Shown here piece by piece: positions 32,565-42,581 of a DNA stretch of 64,000 nucleotides. Within the stretch, counting starts at the first letter, position 1. Every line of letters begins with the position of its first letter. The notes under the pieces were generated by a model, which saw only the letters and a program-made list of their open reading frames with translations, did not search any database and had not been told where the DNA came from. The translations under genes were made by a program, and so were the position numbers. This DNA comes from Sanguinoderma infundibulare (taxonomy: Eukaryota; Basidiomycota; Agaricomycetes; Polyporales; Polyporaceae), in contig JAVLRN010000003.1 of the NCBI GenBank assembly GCA_032821775.1, forward strand, positions 4,216,001 to 4,280,000, written 5' to 3'.

Positions 32565-32740
32565 CCGTTTCGCCCCTCATCCTCGTCCTCCTTGGCCTCG
32601 CGGGCGGTCTCGACTACGGCAGTGGCGATGCGGTCGAGGTCGCGGATGCCATCCTGGGAGATGGGGCGGCGGCCGTTGTCGGTCTGCTCGAGAACACCGA
32701 TCTTCTCGAGCGACTGGCAGATCTTGGGCTGCTGTTGGTG
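32565..32740 (-). pseudogene. RPS19: Ribosomal protein eS19 C-terminal exon (unit A)
   Basis: The minus strand reads KICQSLEKIGVLEQTDNGRR then PISQDGIRDLDRIATAVVET. This is the highly conserved end of eukaryotic small-subunit protein eS19 (…LExIGxLE…GGRRISxxGQRDLDRIA…), with an extra Pro inside the GRRIS motif. Only this exon was found. It continues as REAKEDEDEGRNGMTRKARR beyond the usual acidic end, so the normal stop is missing or displaced. It is a captured gene fragment, not a working ribosomal protein gene. Identical text is present in B and C. Confidence 0.78.
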
Positions 32741-33022
32741 AGTGTTGTGGCGTGCACGTTCATTGGCGGTAGTCCTGACGTCTTGTGCCGGGTTGTAGCA
32801 TCAGGAGACGGGAGTTTGGACGAGTGGCTGGGGAGTGAGTGCGGCTGGGCGCGGTCTGGGTGCTATGTAGAGTAGTATCTTGTCCGGTTTGCTTCTTGAT
32901 GCAGACTTGTCGTGCCGCCGAGTAGTTGTCGTCAGGTTGCCGGGCAGTGGTCGTCATACACGATCGGCTGGCGAGGGTGAGTTGCAGGCCGCTCCAAGTG
33001 GCGCGGAGGCTGTGAAACGAGG

Positions 33023-33660
33023 GTGAGGTGCAAGCGAGAGGCAAGCGAGACGTCGTTGTCGAGCACAGCATGGTTCGGAGATGACCGAGGGCATGTCCCC
33101 GAGACCGCAGCACCAGTCCTCGAGGCATCAGATACGACCCCGTACCTTGAACTCTCTCGACGCACTCGAAACAACCACACACGATACTATGAGTGCACCC
33201 CAAGGATCTCGTTCCACCCGCAGGACGCCATGGCGATTATCCCAGCTACACCTCTTCCAACTACGCCCGTAACTGATACCTTCATTGTCCATCTTGTTCA
33301 CGGCCGCGGCATACATATCCCTCGCCTGTCTGCTGCCAACAGGAACCAGGCGGCAGTGTGCTCGTTCCCGCATCGTCATCCTCCGCTTCACATGTACGCT
33401 CCAATGGTCCGCTCGCATGCTCACCAATGCTTCCCACTCCTCCTTCCCTTGCCACCGTCGCCAGTCGTACCCCCCGAAAGAAGGCAAAGGCGAGTCGCGG
33501 AATTGCCGCTGGTCCAGCCACGGCTCAGTTGTACACTGCGAACGGCACTTCCATTGGTCTCGGTCTGATTGTCTCATCGCCAATGTACCGTGCACGATTC
33601 CCGCGTCTGAAGACCACCCCACCAACAAACAGAACGGATGCAGTCCGCGCCGCCCATCTA
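33023..33660. other. Unclassified stretch beside EMC6 (unit A)
   Basis: Frames are open on both strands. The plus-strand frame 33,358-33,711 (RTPRKKAKASRGIAAGPATA, AQLYTANGTSIGLGLIVSSP) is kept in all units and may be a captured exon, but it is not recognised. Compared with B and C, unit A lacks about 40 bp near 33,092 (B 45,711-45,751). Confidence 0.35.
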
Positions 33661-33665
33661 GAACT

Positions 33666-34043
33666 TTACAAGCCGCGGGTGAAAGAAGGGGGAACTGCGA
33701 GCGCACCATAGAACAGCGTCCAGACGAGCACGAACGAGATGTTCTCCTGCCCAGGGCTCACGAGCTCCCACCACCCGCCCGGGACGTACTTTGCCGGTCT
33801 TCCCTTGCGCTTCACGCACAGACACGAGCTCATGAGGACGGTCGACAAGATGAAGAGTGCGAAGCCGAGCGCGTTCTCCAAGCCCAGAATGCCCACGACC
33901 GCCCCAGCGAAGCAGGAGGAGAGGAACGTCACAGTGTACAGCCGGCCGTTGTTGTGTTTTACGTTCGGAGGGAAGAGGAGCTGCGCAGCGGCCTCGGGCG
34001 TGGCAGCAGTCGCCGACATGGAGGACAGTTGAGTGGACGTCAT
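33666..34043 (-). CDS. EMC6: ER membrane protein complex subunit 6 (unit A)
   Basis: Minus-strand frame of 125 codons from ATG 34,043 (MTSTQLSSMSATAATPEAAA). It matches EMC6 (Rab5-interacting-like family): NVKHNNGRLYTVTFLSSCFA, GAVVGILGLENALGFALFIL, STVLMSSC, then KYVPGGWWELVSPGQENISF and VLVWTLFYG. Three hydrophobic helices fit the family. EMC6 is a core membrane subunit of the insertase that places tail-anchored and multipass proteins in the ER. The usual last residues (FYG-xVHVY) are not contiguous: after FYG the frame runs into ALAVPPSFTRGL, and a donor-like GTGCGC directly after FYG suggests a last exon near 33,600 (IVHG). The C-terminus may thus be altered. Confidence 0.85.
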   Translation of the reverse strand: MTSTQLSSMSATAATPEAAAQLLFPPNVKHNNGRLYTVTFLSSCFAGAVVGILGLENALGFALFILSTVLMSSCLCVKRKGRPAKYVPGGWWELVSPGQENISFVLVWTLFYGALAVPPSFTRGL

Positions 34044-34049
34044 GGTCTA

Positions 34050-34067
34050 AGCTTAAGCGCTTAAGCT
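34050..34067. promoter_or_regulatory. 18-bp perfect palindrome upstream of EMC6 (also 46,706 and 59,325)
   Basis: AGCTTAAGCGCTTAAGCT lies 7 nt before the EMC6 start codon, near the unit junction, and is unchanged in every unit. It could be a dimeric factor site or a structure favouring breakage; nothing else supports either use. Confidence 0.55.
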
Positions 34068-34405
34068 GTCAGTCGCGACTCGGAGCCAGCCTGTGATGAC
34101 AGAGTCCACGCGATCGGCATCACGATCGGGATCGAGACCGGCCCGCAATAACGAGCGCAAGATTGACACGAGATCTGGCTGGTGGACAGGTCAATTGGAG
34201 GCGATTCTCTGCCATCCGTCTCTCTCCTCTTGGACCGGGCAGCCGGAAGGCGAGGGAGAGGTCGTCCACGACCATCCTCTCTCCTTCGAGCAGTCATCAC
34301 CCTGTCGCGATGCCGCCCCCGCATCGTCTCCCATCCGTCTCTCTCCTCTTTCCCTCGCCCCTCAGACAAAGACAGATCCCAACACACGCATTCTTTCGCT
34401 CTCGT

Positions 34406-36686
34406 ATGGCAAGCACGTCCCTTGTCCATATCCCACGCTCTCTTGCGCCCCGGCTAGATCGGCAGTCAACAGAGCAAGCAGTTCGGCCTCAAGCACCCAT
34501 CCTTGGTCCGCAACCAGGCCTACATCGATGGCAAGTGGGTCGACGCGAAGGAGGGCGGGGTCATCAGAGTCACCAGTGCGTACCTTCTCCATCGCCTTTC
34601 CCCTTACCTCCGTCAACTCTTTTACGCGACACACACCCAGACCCTGCGACCGCGGAGGAGCTGGGGACCGTGCCAGAGATGGGTATTACCGAGACAAAGC
34701 AGGCTATTGAAGCCGCTTCGAACGCTTTCAAGGCTTGGAGCAGGACTACTGCCAAGGTGCGCTCCCACGTCGTGCTCTCATCTTCGTGTGCTCACTAGGC
34801 CGCGCACAACCCAGCAACGGCACGATATCCTCATCAAGCGGTACGCGCTCATGAGGGAACACTCGGATGATCTAGCAAGGCTGATCGTGAGTCTGCTCTC
34901 ATCTCCCCGTCCACACTTTCATTCAAATCGGTATCCAAGACCCTGGAGAATGGAAAGCCATTCGCAGAGGCCAAAGTGAGTTCTATCACTACTGCGTCGA
35001 GACTTCGAGATGTTAAAGCGTCTAAAAGGGCGAGAACGCGTACAGCGCATCGTTCGTCGAGGTATGCTTATCCGCTGGATCCTGCACCCATCCGTCTGAT
35101 ACACCGCGCTTCCGTAGTGGTTTGGTAAGTATCACTTGCAGTCGGTCATGGTACGATCCTCACAATTTCCATATCTGCAGCTGAGGAGGCAGTACGTACG
35201 GCGGTGAGTACATTTTGCATCCGTCTATTCTGCGTCCTGCGTCTCATCCCAAAGTTTTCAGAGGTCGTCCCTTCTGCGTTTCCCCAGATTCGCAATGTCG
35301 TTGTAAAGCAGCCCGTCGGTACGTAAATTCTTATCCTGCCGTCGTTCGTTCTGACCCCCATGCCCCGGCCCCAGGCGTGGTGTGCGTCGTCCTTGTTCTC
35401 GCTCGTGTCTGATATGTTCTGACGTCATCTCCAGCTCGATACTGACACCGTGGAACTTTCCTTCCGCAATGATCACTCGCAAGCTCGGCGCCGCGCTCGC
35501 CGCTGGCTGCACGGCCGTCATCAAGCCCCCACCGGAGACGCCGTTCTCTGCGCTCGCTCTCGTCGAGGTGGGTGGTCGTGCTCCGACTGCATGTCGAACC
35601 TTTTCGCCGGAGATTGTTCTGATGAATGTGGTCTTGCGCAGCTCGCCACTCGCGCCGGTGTACCGCCTGGAGTCATCAATGTCGTGACCACCCAGGCAAA
35701 CGTGAGCGAAGTCGGCCGGGAGATGTGCGAGAACACGGCGGTCAAGAAGGTGTCGTTCACGGGCAGCACGCCCGTGGCGAAGCTCGTGGCTGGTCTCGCC
35801 TCGAGCACGCTCAAAAAGGTCTCCATCGAGGCCGGCGGGAACGCGCCATTCATCGTCTTTGAGGACGCTGATATCGACGCAGCTGTCGAGGGTGCGTCCT
35901 GCTGCGATGTCCCGTTCTTGACCACATTGACCAATTGACTTTCTAGGCGTGATCGCGTGCAAGTTCCGGGGCTCCGGCCAAACGTGCGTATGCGTGAACC
36001 GTATATACGTCCAGTCTGCCGTCTATGCGGAGTTCGCCTCGCGCCTCGCTGAGAAAGTGGCAGCGTTCAGGGTCGGAAACGGCCTAGACAAGGACACGTG
36101 CGTCTTGCGATTCACGTATCCAGGCACGCGCCTGCTGCTGACTATCAGGAACAGGACACACGGACCGCTCATCCACGATCGGGCAATCGAGAAAGTCGAG
36201 AGGCACGTCGAAGACGCGCTCGAGCAGGGCGCGCAGGTCCTCCTTGGCGGGAAACGTCTCCCCGGCGCAGGGTCGTTCTTCGCGCCAACGATCCTGTCGG
36301 ACGTCCCCGCCGGCGCGCTCGTCAACAAGGAGGAGACGTTCGGGCCGCTCGCTGCGCTCATACGGTTCGAGACGGAGGAGGAGGTGATCCGGCTGGCGAA
36401 CGACACGCCCGTCGGCCTCGCGGGCTACTTCTTCTCGCGGGACATAGGGCGGGTGTGGCGCGTTGGGGAGGCGCTGGAGGTGGGCATGGTCGGGGCGAAC
36501 ACGGGGTTGATCAGCCAGGCTGTGATTCCGTTCGGGGGAGTCAAGGAGAGCGGGCTCGGTGAGTGTCCCGTTCCGCGCATGCTGGATGTTTTCTGATGTG
36601 CGCGTGTGCGTGCGACAGGGCGCGAGGGTGGGCATGGGATCGAGGAGTACATGAACGTGAAGCTCATCGCCTTTGGCGGGGTGTAA
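34406..36686 (+). pseudogene. UGA2: Succinate-semialdehyde dehydrogenase with frameshift (unit B)
   Basis: Same exon layout as unit A, including both 7-nt exons and the intact Glu and Cys motifs. In the short exon that encodes AEEAVRTYG, unit B reads GCAGTACGTACGGCGG (35,190-35,205) where A has GCAGTACGTACGTACGGCGG. Four bases of a CGTA repeat are missing, which puts all later exons out of frame unless splicing changes. Unit B also carries several CpG-to-TpG changes not found in A or C. It is probably non-functional. Confidence 0.82.
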
Positions 36687-37238
36687 GGAAGGGACAAAAT
36701 CTTACTTGACGGGACGGTCGAAGGAGGGACTCGCGACATCGAGTACGTTCAAAATTGCATATGCCTATGCCCACTATACTAGCGTTTTGGCTGCAGCATC
36801 ATTCCTCGTCTCTATATATGCTGTATTATGTGGACAACATGATTGCCACTGTTTCTATTGTCTCGCGGCATGCTAAGACCAGCACGGAATGCTGACGCGG
36901 TCCTGGCTTCGAGAAACGCTGTATCGGTTCTGAATGTTAGCGAGGCCACGCTGAAGGGAGATCGAGCACCTCACCGATGTTCGCAGTAGGTCTTGAGCTC
37001 CAATAGTAAGCATAAATTAGCCGTCTTGCCTTGCACTGATGAGGTATGAATGAGAGGCTAGTTGACGGGCCCCTGACGATGAGAGTTCGGCGCCTCAATC
37101 ACGATACGACCAGCGATCGTTCCAAGCTTCCGAAAAGTAGCGTTGCCTTGGGATGTAGTAGCAGGAATATATTACAGGTGATGTACACGCAAGACCGAGA
37201 CCAGTCAAGCTTCAAGCTTCAAGGTCCGGCCAGAAGTA

Positions 37239-38282
37239 TCACTCGACAACAAAGTCGCCAAGCTGGCTACGAGAGAAGCATTCGAGCACGGTTTCGCGGT
37301 CGTACTGCCCTCGACTCGCATCCAGCGGGTCGTCGACAAACGCGACCTTCTGCGGGTACGGAGGCTGCGCCGGCTCGACCTCGAACCATTCGCGAGTCAT
37401 GTCCGAATCAGACTCGTCGATGTGGTCCGCCTCGCCGTCGGAGTCCGACTCCTCGGCAGGGCTAGGACTAGACGGGGCCGACTCGCACACGTACTCGCCC
37501 TCCGAGTCCGTGTCCTCGTCGTCCGGCACCCTCGGATCTCCCCCGCCATCGGGGGGCGGCAACATCCCCTCGCAAAGCGCATCCTCCACGATCGCCCACG
37601 CATGCTGCCTTACGTGCAGCTCGGGCAAGACCGCCTCGATCCCGCCCGTCGTCCTCATCAGCCAGTCCGTGCGTTCGTCCGACTCACGTGCGCCCGGGAT
37701 GTCCGACAGGTCCTCGAACGCGCTATCAGAACCTGGCATGTGCGACGGGTGGAAGAGGAGTGGGAAGTACGCGTGCGGGGCGATGACCATCCGGACCTTC
37801 CTCAGTCGCGGGGCACGCGCGGTGTGTGCGAGGGCCATGGCGCGGTACTCTGAGACGGACGCGTGCGCGACGATGTCGAGGTAGCGCAGGCTGGGCGAGT
37901 GGATGTTGAGCGCAAGGCGCTCCTCGTGGCAGGCGATGACGACGAGGTGCGACAGGGCGGGGCAGAGCTTGTGCAGGCGGGGGAGGAATACCGCGTTGGC
38001 GTAGAAGTGTTGGGGCACCGCCTGCGAGGAGAGGAAGCTGAGGTACGTCAGACGTGTCCCGTGGGTTTCGAGGAGGGCGATGGGTATGTGTTCGGCGTCC
38101 ATGCAGGTCAGATGTGTGAGGCGCGCCGTCTGCCATCGCATGCGGAGATGGGCGGGTCCGATTCGCGGTGTTTGGCCCAGGGAGGCGTGGTTTTCCTGCC
38201 AGAGAAACAAACAGGGACTCTGCCACGGTAATGGGATTGGATTGTATACTGCGACGGTCATGGGGTTGTACTGGACGGTCAT
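37239..38282 (-). CDS. F-box-family-like protein lacking its N-terminal part (unit B)
   Basis: Same 347-codon frame as in unit A, with changes such as FLPRLHKLCPALSHLVVIAC for FFPRLHNLCPVLSHLVLIAY and VVE at the C-terminus. The perfect 12,619-bp periodicity starts inside this frame, at about 37,690. Confidence 0.58.
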   Translation of the reverse strand: MTVQYNPMTVAVYNPIPLPWQSPCLFLWQENHASLGQTPRIGPAHLRMRWQTARLTHLTCMDAEHIPIALLETHGTRLTYLSFLSSQAVPQHFYANAVFLPRLHKLCPALSHLVVIACHEERLALNIHSPSLRYLDIVAHASVSEYRAMALAHTARAPRLRKVRMVIAPHAYFPLLFHPSHMPGSDSAFEDLSDIPGARESDERTDWLMRTTGGIEAVLPELHVRQHAWAIVEDALCEGMLPPPDGGGDPRVPDDEDTDSEGEYVCESAPSSPSPAEESDSDGEADHIDESDSDMTREWFEVEPAQPPYPQKVAFVDDPLDASRGQYDRETVLECFSRSQLGDFVVE

Positions 38283-38572
38283 GGGGTTGTACTCTACGGT
38301 AATGGGGTTGTACTGGACGGTTATGGGGTTGTAGTTTCATGGGCTTGGAGTCGGTAATTTGTGGGGGGATGGAATTTGTGGGGGGATGGTCGGGACACAC
38401 AAGACAGTCACGCATGTACAGCACAGTAGACCAGAACACAATATATTTTTTGACTACATACACTCGCGCGACGGCTCTACTCTACTCGAAGTCGAAATTC
38501 CCAGGCTAACCTCCACGCACGCACTCCGAGACACCACCTGCATGTTCTGGGCCCGGGGAACAAGTCCACATC

Positions 38573-39035
38573 ATCAGCGCGCATTCTGGGAAGAGACTGC
38601 GGCGGACGTACCATTGTGAACGCCGTCCAAATGATAGAGAACTCGAAGGCGATAGCGAGGAATGCTACCACCTTGGTTCGCGCGTGGCACGGCCTTGTGT
38701 GGCTCCGCCCTCTCCCTGACTGCGGCCGTGATGAGCTCGACGCCGCCGTATGAGTAGAACGCGAACACGAAAGTTTGCGCAAAGTTGCCGAAGCCGCCGA
38801 TGAACGCCTGGCCATCATGGAAGTTCGTGAGACCCTGTGCGAAGCGGTGAACACAAGACGTGAAGTAATGGTAATATAATACACTGAAGAGGATGCATCA
38901 GACCAGGGTGACCACAAACGCCGGCACCGTACGCCCCCACATTCGAGCGATGATCGTGAGTGCATACTGCCAGGCAGCGTTTTTCTGCGGAAGAAAAAAT
39001 TAGAAGACCCGAGAAGGTCACCGTAGTACACACTC
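38573..39035 (-). pseudogene. Amino-acid permease fragment (unit B)
   Basis: As unit A, but the Arg codon of TLVRCILF has become TGA on the minus strand (38,899-38,901 region), a C-to-T change at a CpG. The same stop is in units C and D. Confidence 0.65.
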
Positions 39036-39199
39036 ACAACAGTACACGTCGATTCCGAGGAGCACGATGAGCCACAAGATGACTCCGGAAAGACCCACGA
39101 ATGCTGCCAGTTGCTATGCGCAGCCGAATGTCCTAAAAGTCCAGCCGTGCGACGCAGCAGATGTCACATAATGCACGAACTCACCTGTGACCAGCATGC

Positions 39200-39848
39200 A
39201 ACGACCTCTTGACCCAAGACCATCACATCCCCTGCTGCTCTGCCGCGGCGAGCCGCCCCGCGTGATATTCACGCCCATGCAATCCTTGAACCACACTCCG
39301 CGCTCCGTGCACCCCGCGCCGACCTCCTTCCAGAACTGCAGCGCGCACACATTCGACTGACGCACCGATAGAGTCTGGGTCGCGGACGAAGCGCATATTC
39401 GGGGACGCGTTGCGCCTTCGGAGCGAAGAGATCTGCTCAAAAAGCCGGGAGTATGGGGTGTCTGTCTCCGCGCCGATGTTGAGCGAGCTGTAAGACGTGT
39501 TCGCATCGAGCGGCGACAAGATAGGATCCTCGAGCAGGCCTGTGTCGATGTTGTGGATGCTGATTGACTCCAGACGTGAGTGTAACCAGCATATGGTTGT
39601 GCCGGGTTGAGTGCATCCTTCGGAAGAGGAGAGAGCAGGTCAGCTCTGGAACCCAAGACAAAGCCGTAACAGAGTGTAAAAACAAGAGAATCACCTCGCG
39701 CGTGCGGAAGGCTGATAGCAAGGGCTGCATGGGGACCATCACATCCCCCACTGCTCCCCCGCAGAAAGCATCGCACGTTGGGCATCGAACGTGCACCCCT
39801 GGTGATGTTCACGCCCGCACAGTCCTCAACCCACACGGCGCGGTGGTG
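39200..39848 (-). pseudogene. Shuffled fragments of an unrecognised gene (unit B)
   Basis: Counterpart of 25,140-25,788. Here one minus-strand frame of 240 codons (39,114-39,836) stays open through both the DCAGVNITRGA and the DCMGVNITRGG pieces. The related internal duplicate lies at about 40,750-40,995. Confidence 0.5.
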
Positions 39849-40675
39849 TGCCGCTCAAGGTCGACGGGCCAGTCGGGGACGAGGTCGGACTTGATCGTCA
39901 TCCGATAGACGGGCGGGTGCGTCGCCAGCTCGAGGAGCTCCTCGAGCGTGAGCGGCGTGCCGGACGTTTGTCCGAACGCCGTGATCCGCTGTGGGTTGAA
40001 CGCGTGGAGGGAGAGGTCGAAGAGGATTTTAGGGCCTGCCGCGGTCTCGCCGTTGAGTAGCGGGTGGAGCTGCGTCGCCTGCGGCACGCTGGGCTGTTGG
40101 AAGGCCATCGGCGCGAACATGGTAGGGAAGGTCATCCAGGCAGGCTGGGGAAGACAGGTGTCGGAACATCGTCGCTGGTGGGTGAACATGGGGGCCGGCG
40201 TGGGCTGGGCGGGAAGAGGCACGACAGGAGGGAGGGGGGTGATGATGATGGGTGGGGAAGGGAATGGGACCGGGTTTGGTGGAGGAGCGAGGTTGCCGTG
40301 CCAGGACGGACGACGTTGACGGGGCGGGAAGGGCTCGCGGTCATCGTCGAAGTGGACCCGCCGTTCAGGCGGAGGAACAACCGAGGCGGGAGGGAGCGCG
40401 GTCATGGGAGGGATAAATGGCGAAACGTACGGTTGGTTGTAGAACGGCATCATGTATGGTGTCGGGTAGTAGAATTGGGGGTACGCGCACTGTTGAGCCA
40501 TGGTTGCTGAGAGTTGCGAGGGTAGTGAACAGGCCGCACAAGCAGAGGCGAGCGAGCCGGTTATATAGGTGTCGAGAAGATGGATGGAAGAGGAAAGTAG
40601 GAGTCGAATACACAGTCACAGAGGTACAAGAGTCGGGTCGGACCAGGTGCCACATAATGCGTTAGCTGGGGGAGA
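39849..40675 (-). pseudogene. Truncated inverted DUF6699 copy (unit B)
   Basis: Same truncation and promoter as in unit A, ATG at 40,501. At the arginine codon after QRR this copy reads Cys while unit A reads His and the parent reads Arg. Confidence 0.85.
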
Positions 40676-41539
40676 ATGCCCTCCACGTAGGCTGGACGAA
40701 TAAGCCGATCAGTATGCTATCGACCAAGAGAGTAGTTTTCGACAGACCTCTTTCCAGAACTGCAGCGCACGCACGTTCGACTGATGCACCGACGGAGTCT
40801 GGGTCGCGGATGAAGCGCAGATTTGGGGACGCATCGGGCCTTCGGAGCCAAGAGATCTGCTCGGAGAGCCGGGAGTATGGGGTGCCTGTCTCCGTGCCGA
40901 TGCTGAGCTAGCCGTAAGACGTATTCGCATGGAGCGGCGACAATATAGGATCCTCGAGCAGGCGTGTGTCGATGTCATGGATGCTGATCAGTGCTGGTTT
41001 TGTTGGCGGACGGCGAGGAGGCGTTGGGGCATGCTGAGGTAGTACTCTTCGATAAGGGAGGAGGGGCCGTGTAGAAATCGGATAACGTAGGCAAACAAAG
41101 GGCTCGGCGGCACTGCGGGTGGCCGTTTGAACAGAACTGGGGGATTTTGGCAGTGGGTGGGGGAGAACAGAACTCGGGAGGAGACGCTCGCCATGTCATT
41201 AAGTATTCTTCGGCTCCGATCGTCACCCTGAAACATTGCACCGCAATCAGCAAATTGCCATGTCGGCACCCAGAATACACTACAAACAATGCTTTCTTTG
41301 TACCTGACAGCCGGCGCTGTCTCGCAGCCGACGGAAGGGTTTGATCTCAGGCGTTCCACGGGGTTCACAGGATCCACTCTTGCGGCATTGCTGGGAAGCC
41401 CCACACAAAGCGAGAAATGCAAACCCAGGTTCATATCTCACTGCAACCCCACAAGCTACTGTCCGTGAACCGGCGAGAGTACCCGTGCCATGCAGGGTAC
41501 GCGACCCCATGCCACTATGGACCAATAGCATCTGCCGGA

Positions 41540-41756
41540 GCAGCCGACTCTCTTTTGGGCGACAAGCTCGGCCGCCTCAACCTGACGATGCACGGCCACG
41601 CACACTGCGTGTAGTACGTCCGCTCGAAGAACATCCTGCTCATGCTCCTCGGCGGCGGCGGGTACACGGTGAAGAACGTCGCGTGCGCGGGGACGTACGA
41701 GACCGCGTGCGCGCTCGGCATCGAGCGCGACATCGACCCGAACCTGCCACCGTAAT
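41540..41756 (+). pseudogene. HOS2: Hos2-like deacetylase fragment, plus strand (unit B)
   Basis: As in unit A but without the 24-bp doubling; it reads [18 protein letters not shown] in one frame, closer to a normal deacetylase. A stop after HGHAHCV is still present. Confidence 0.8.
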
Positions 41757-42266
41757 ATTGCTGCCCCGCCGGCTGTTCCTAATCATTTGTTCCAGAAGCG
41801 ATATAGATCATTTTAGACACGACGGACACACACTGCCTTTGTGTGCAACACAGTCTCCAAGCAAAATTTTTATATAGAACCTGCCGCCTGCAGTGGAGGA
41901 TTTGCCGTGGATACCTGTGAGCCTGAGGAGGGCTACGGATGCCGACATCTGCCGCTGTCCAAGCGGCTACCCGTGGCCAGACGAAGACATCCCTCACAAG
42001 CGAGGGCAGACACGCTCGACCTAGCCTACATCGGACCGCATCTTACGTGACTCAGGGCTACAGATTGATTACTAGAATCCGACGGCGGCGGCGGAAGATG
42101 CTCTCTGCCAGAGTCGGCTGGAATCAAATTCTCCGGCTCCGGCAGAGGGACTCGTCCCCAACAACCCCGAGTCCGTCCCCTCGATGTCTCTCCACCCCGA
42201 CACGAGTGTTGTACGAGCCAGTGCCGCTACAGAAAAAAATGCGCGATTAGAAGCACGCACCGAGTG

Positions 42267-42581
42267 TCATCGAGCAACCTGTCCCGCATACATCCAGCTC
42301 GTAGCGCAGCCCGAACCACTCAAAGTACCCATTCCACGGCAGGTTCGGGTCGACGTCACGCACGCGGGCTCGTACATCTGCCCACATGCGATATTCTTCA
42401 TGGTGTATCCACCGCCGCCGAGGAGCATGAGCGGGATGTTATTCGAGCGGACGTACTGCACGCAGTGCGCGTGACCGTGCATCGTCAGGTTGAGGCCGCC
42501 AAGCGTGTCACCTGAGAGAGAATCAGTGTTGCATCCGAGCATGATTGTGAAGGGTCGGAAGACTGTATGCGGCCGGATTGG
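42267..42581 (-). pseudogene. HOS2: Hos2-like deacetylase fragment, minus strand (unit B)
   Basis: Reads [40 protein letters not shown] and TMKNIACG, keeping the loop tyrosine lost in unit A. The frame break before DPNLPW.. is shared with A. Confidence 0.8.

Larger units (their letters stand above)
20208..34241 (+). repeat. Tandem unit A (about 14.03 kb, includes a 1.4 kb insertion)
   Basis: First copy of a direct tandem repeat. It starts at the shared word GCCGGAAGGCGAGGGAGAGG and runs to the same word at 34,242. Gene order: SSADH (+), F-box-family tail (-), permease fragment (-), unclassified fragments, truncated DUF6699 (-), HDAC fragment (+), HDAC fragment (-), Arb1-like fragment (+), retroposon (-, this unit only), eS19 exon (-), EMC6 (-). 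Removing the insertion leaves about 12.63 kb, matching the other units. Confidence 0.93.

Noticed and set aside
33285..34064. 259-codon plus-strand frame (and its copies in B and C)
   Set aside because: Its second half is exactly antisense to EMC6, whose protein is clearly the real one; the product is rich in Arg/Glu/His as expected of a shadow frame.
20208..34241. LTR retrotransposon or DNA transposon as the amplified unit
   Set aside because: No integrase, reverse transcriptase, transposase, terminal inverted repeats or LTR pair were seen; the unit behaves as a segmental tandem duplication.
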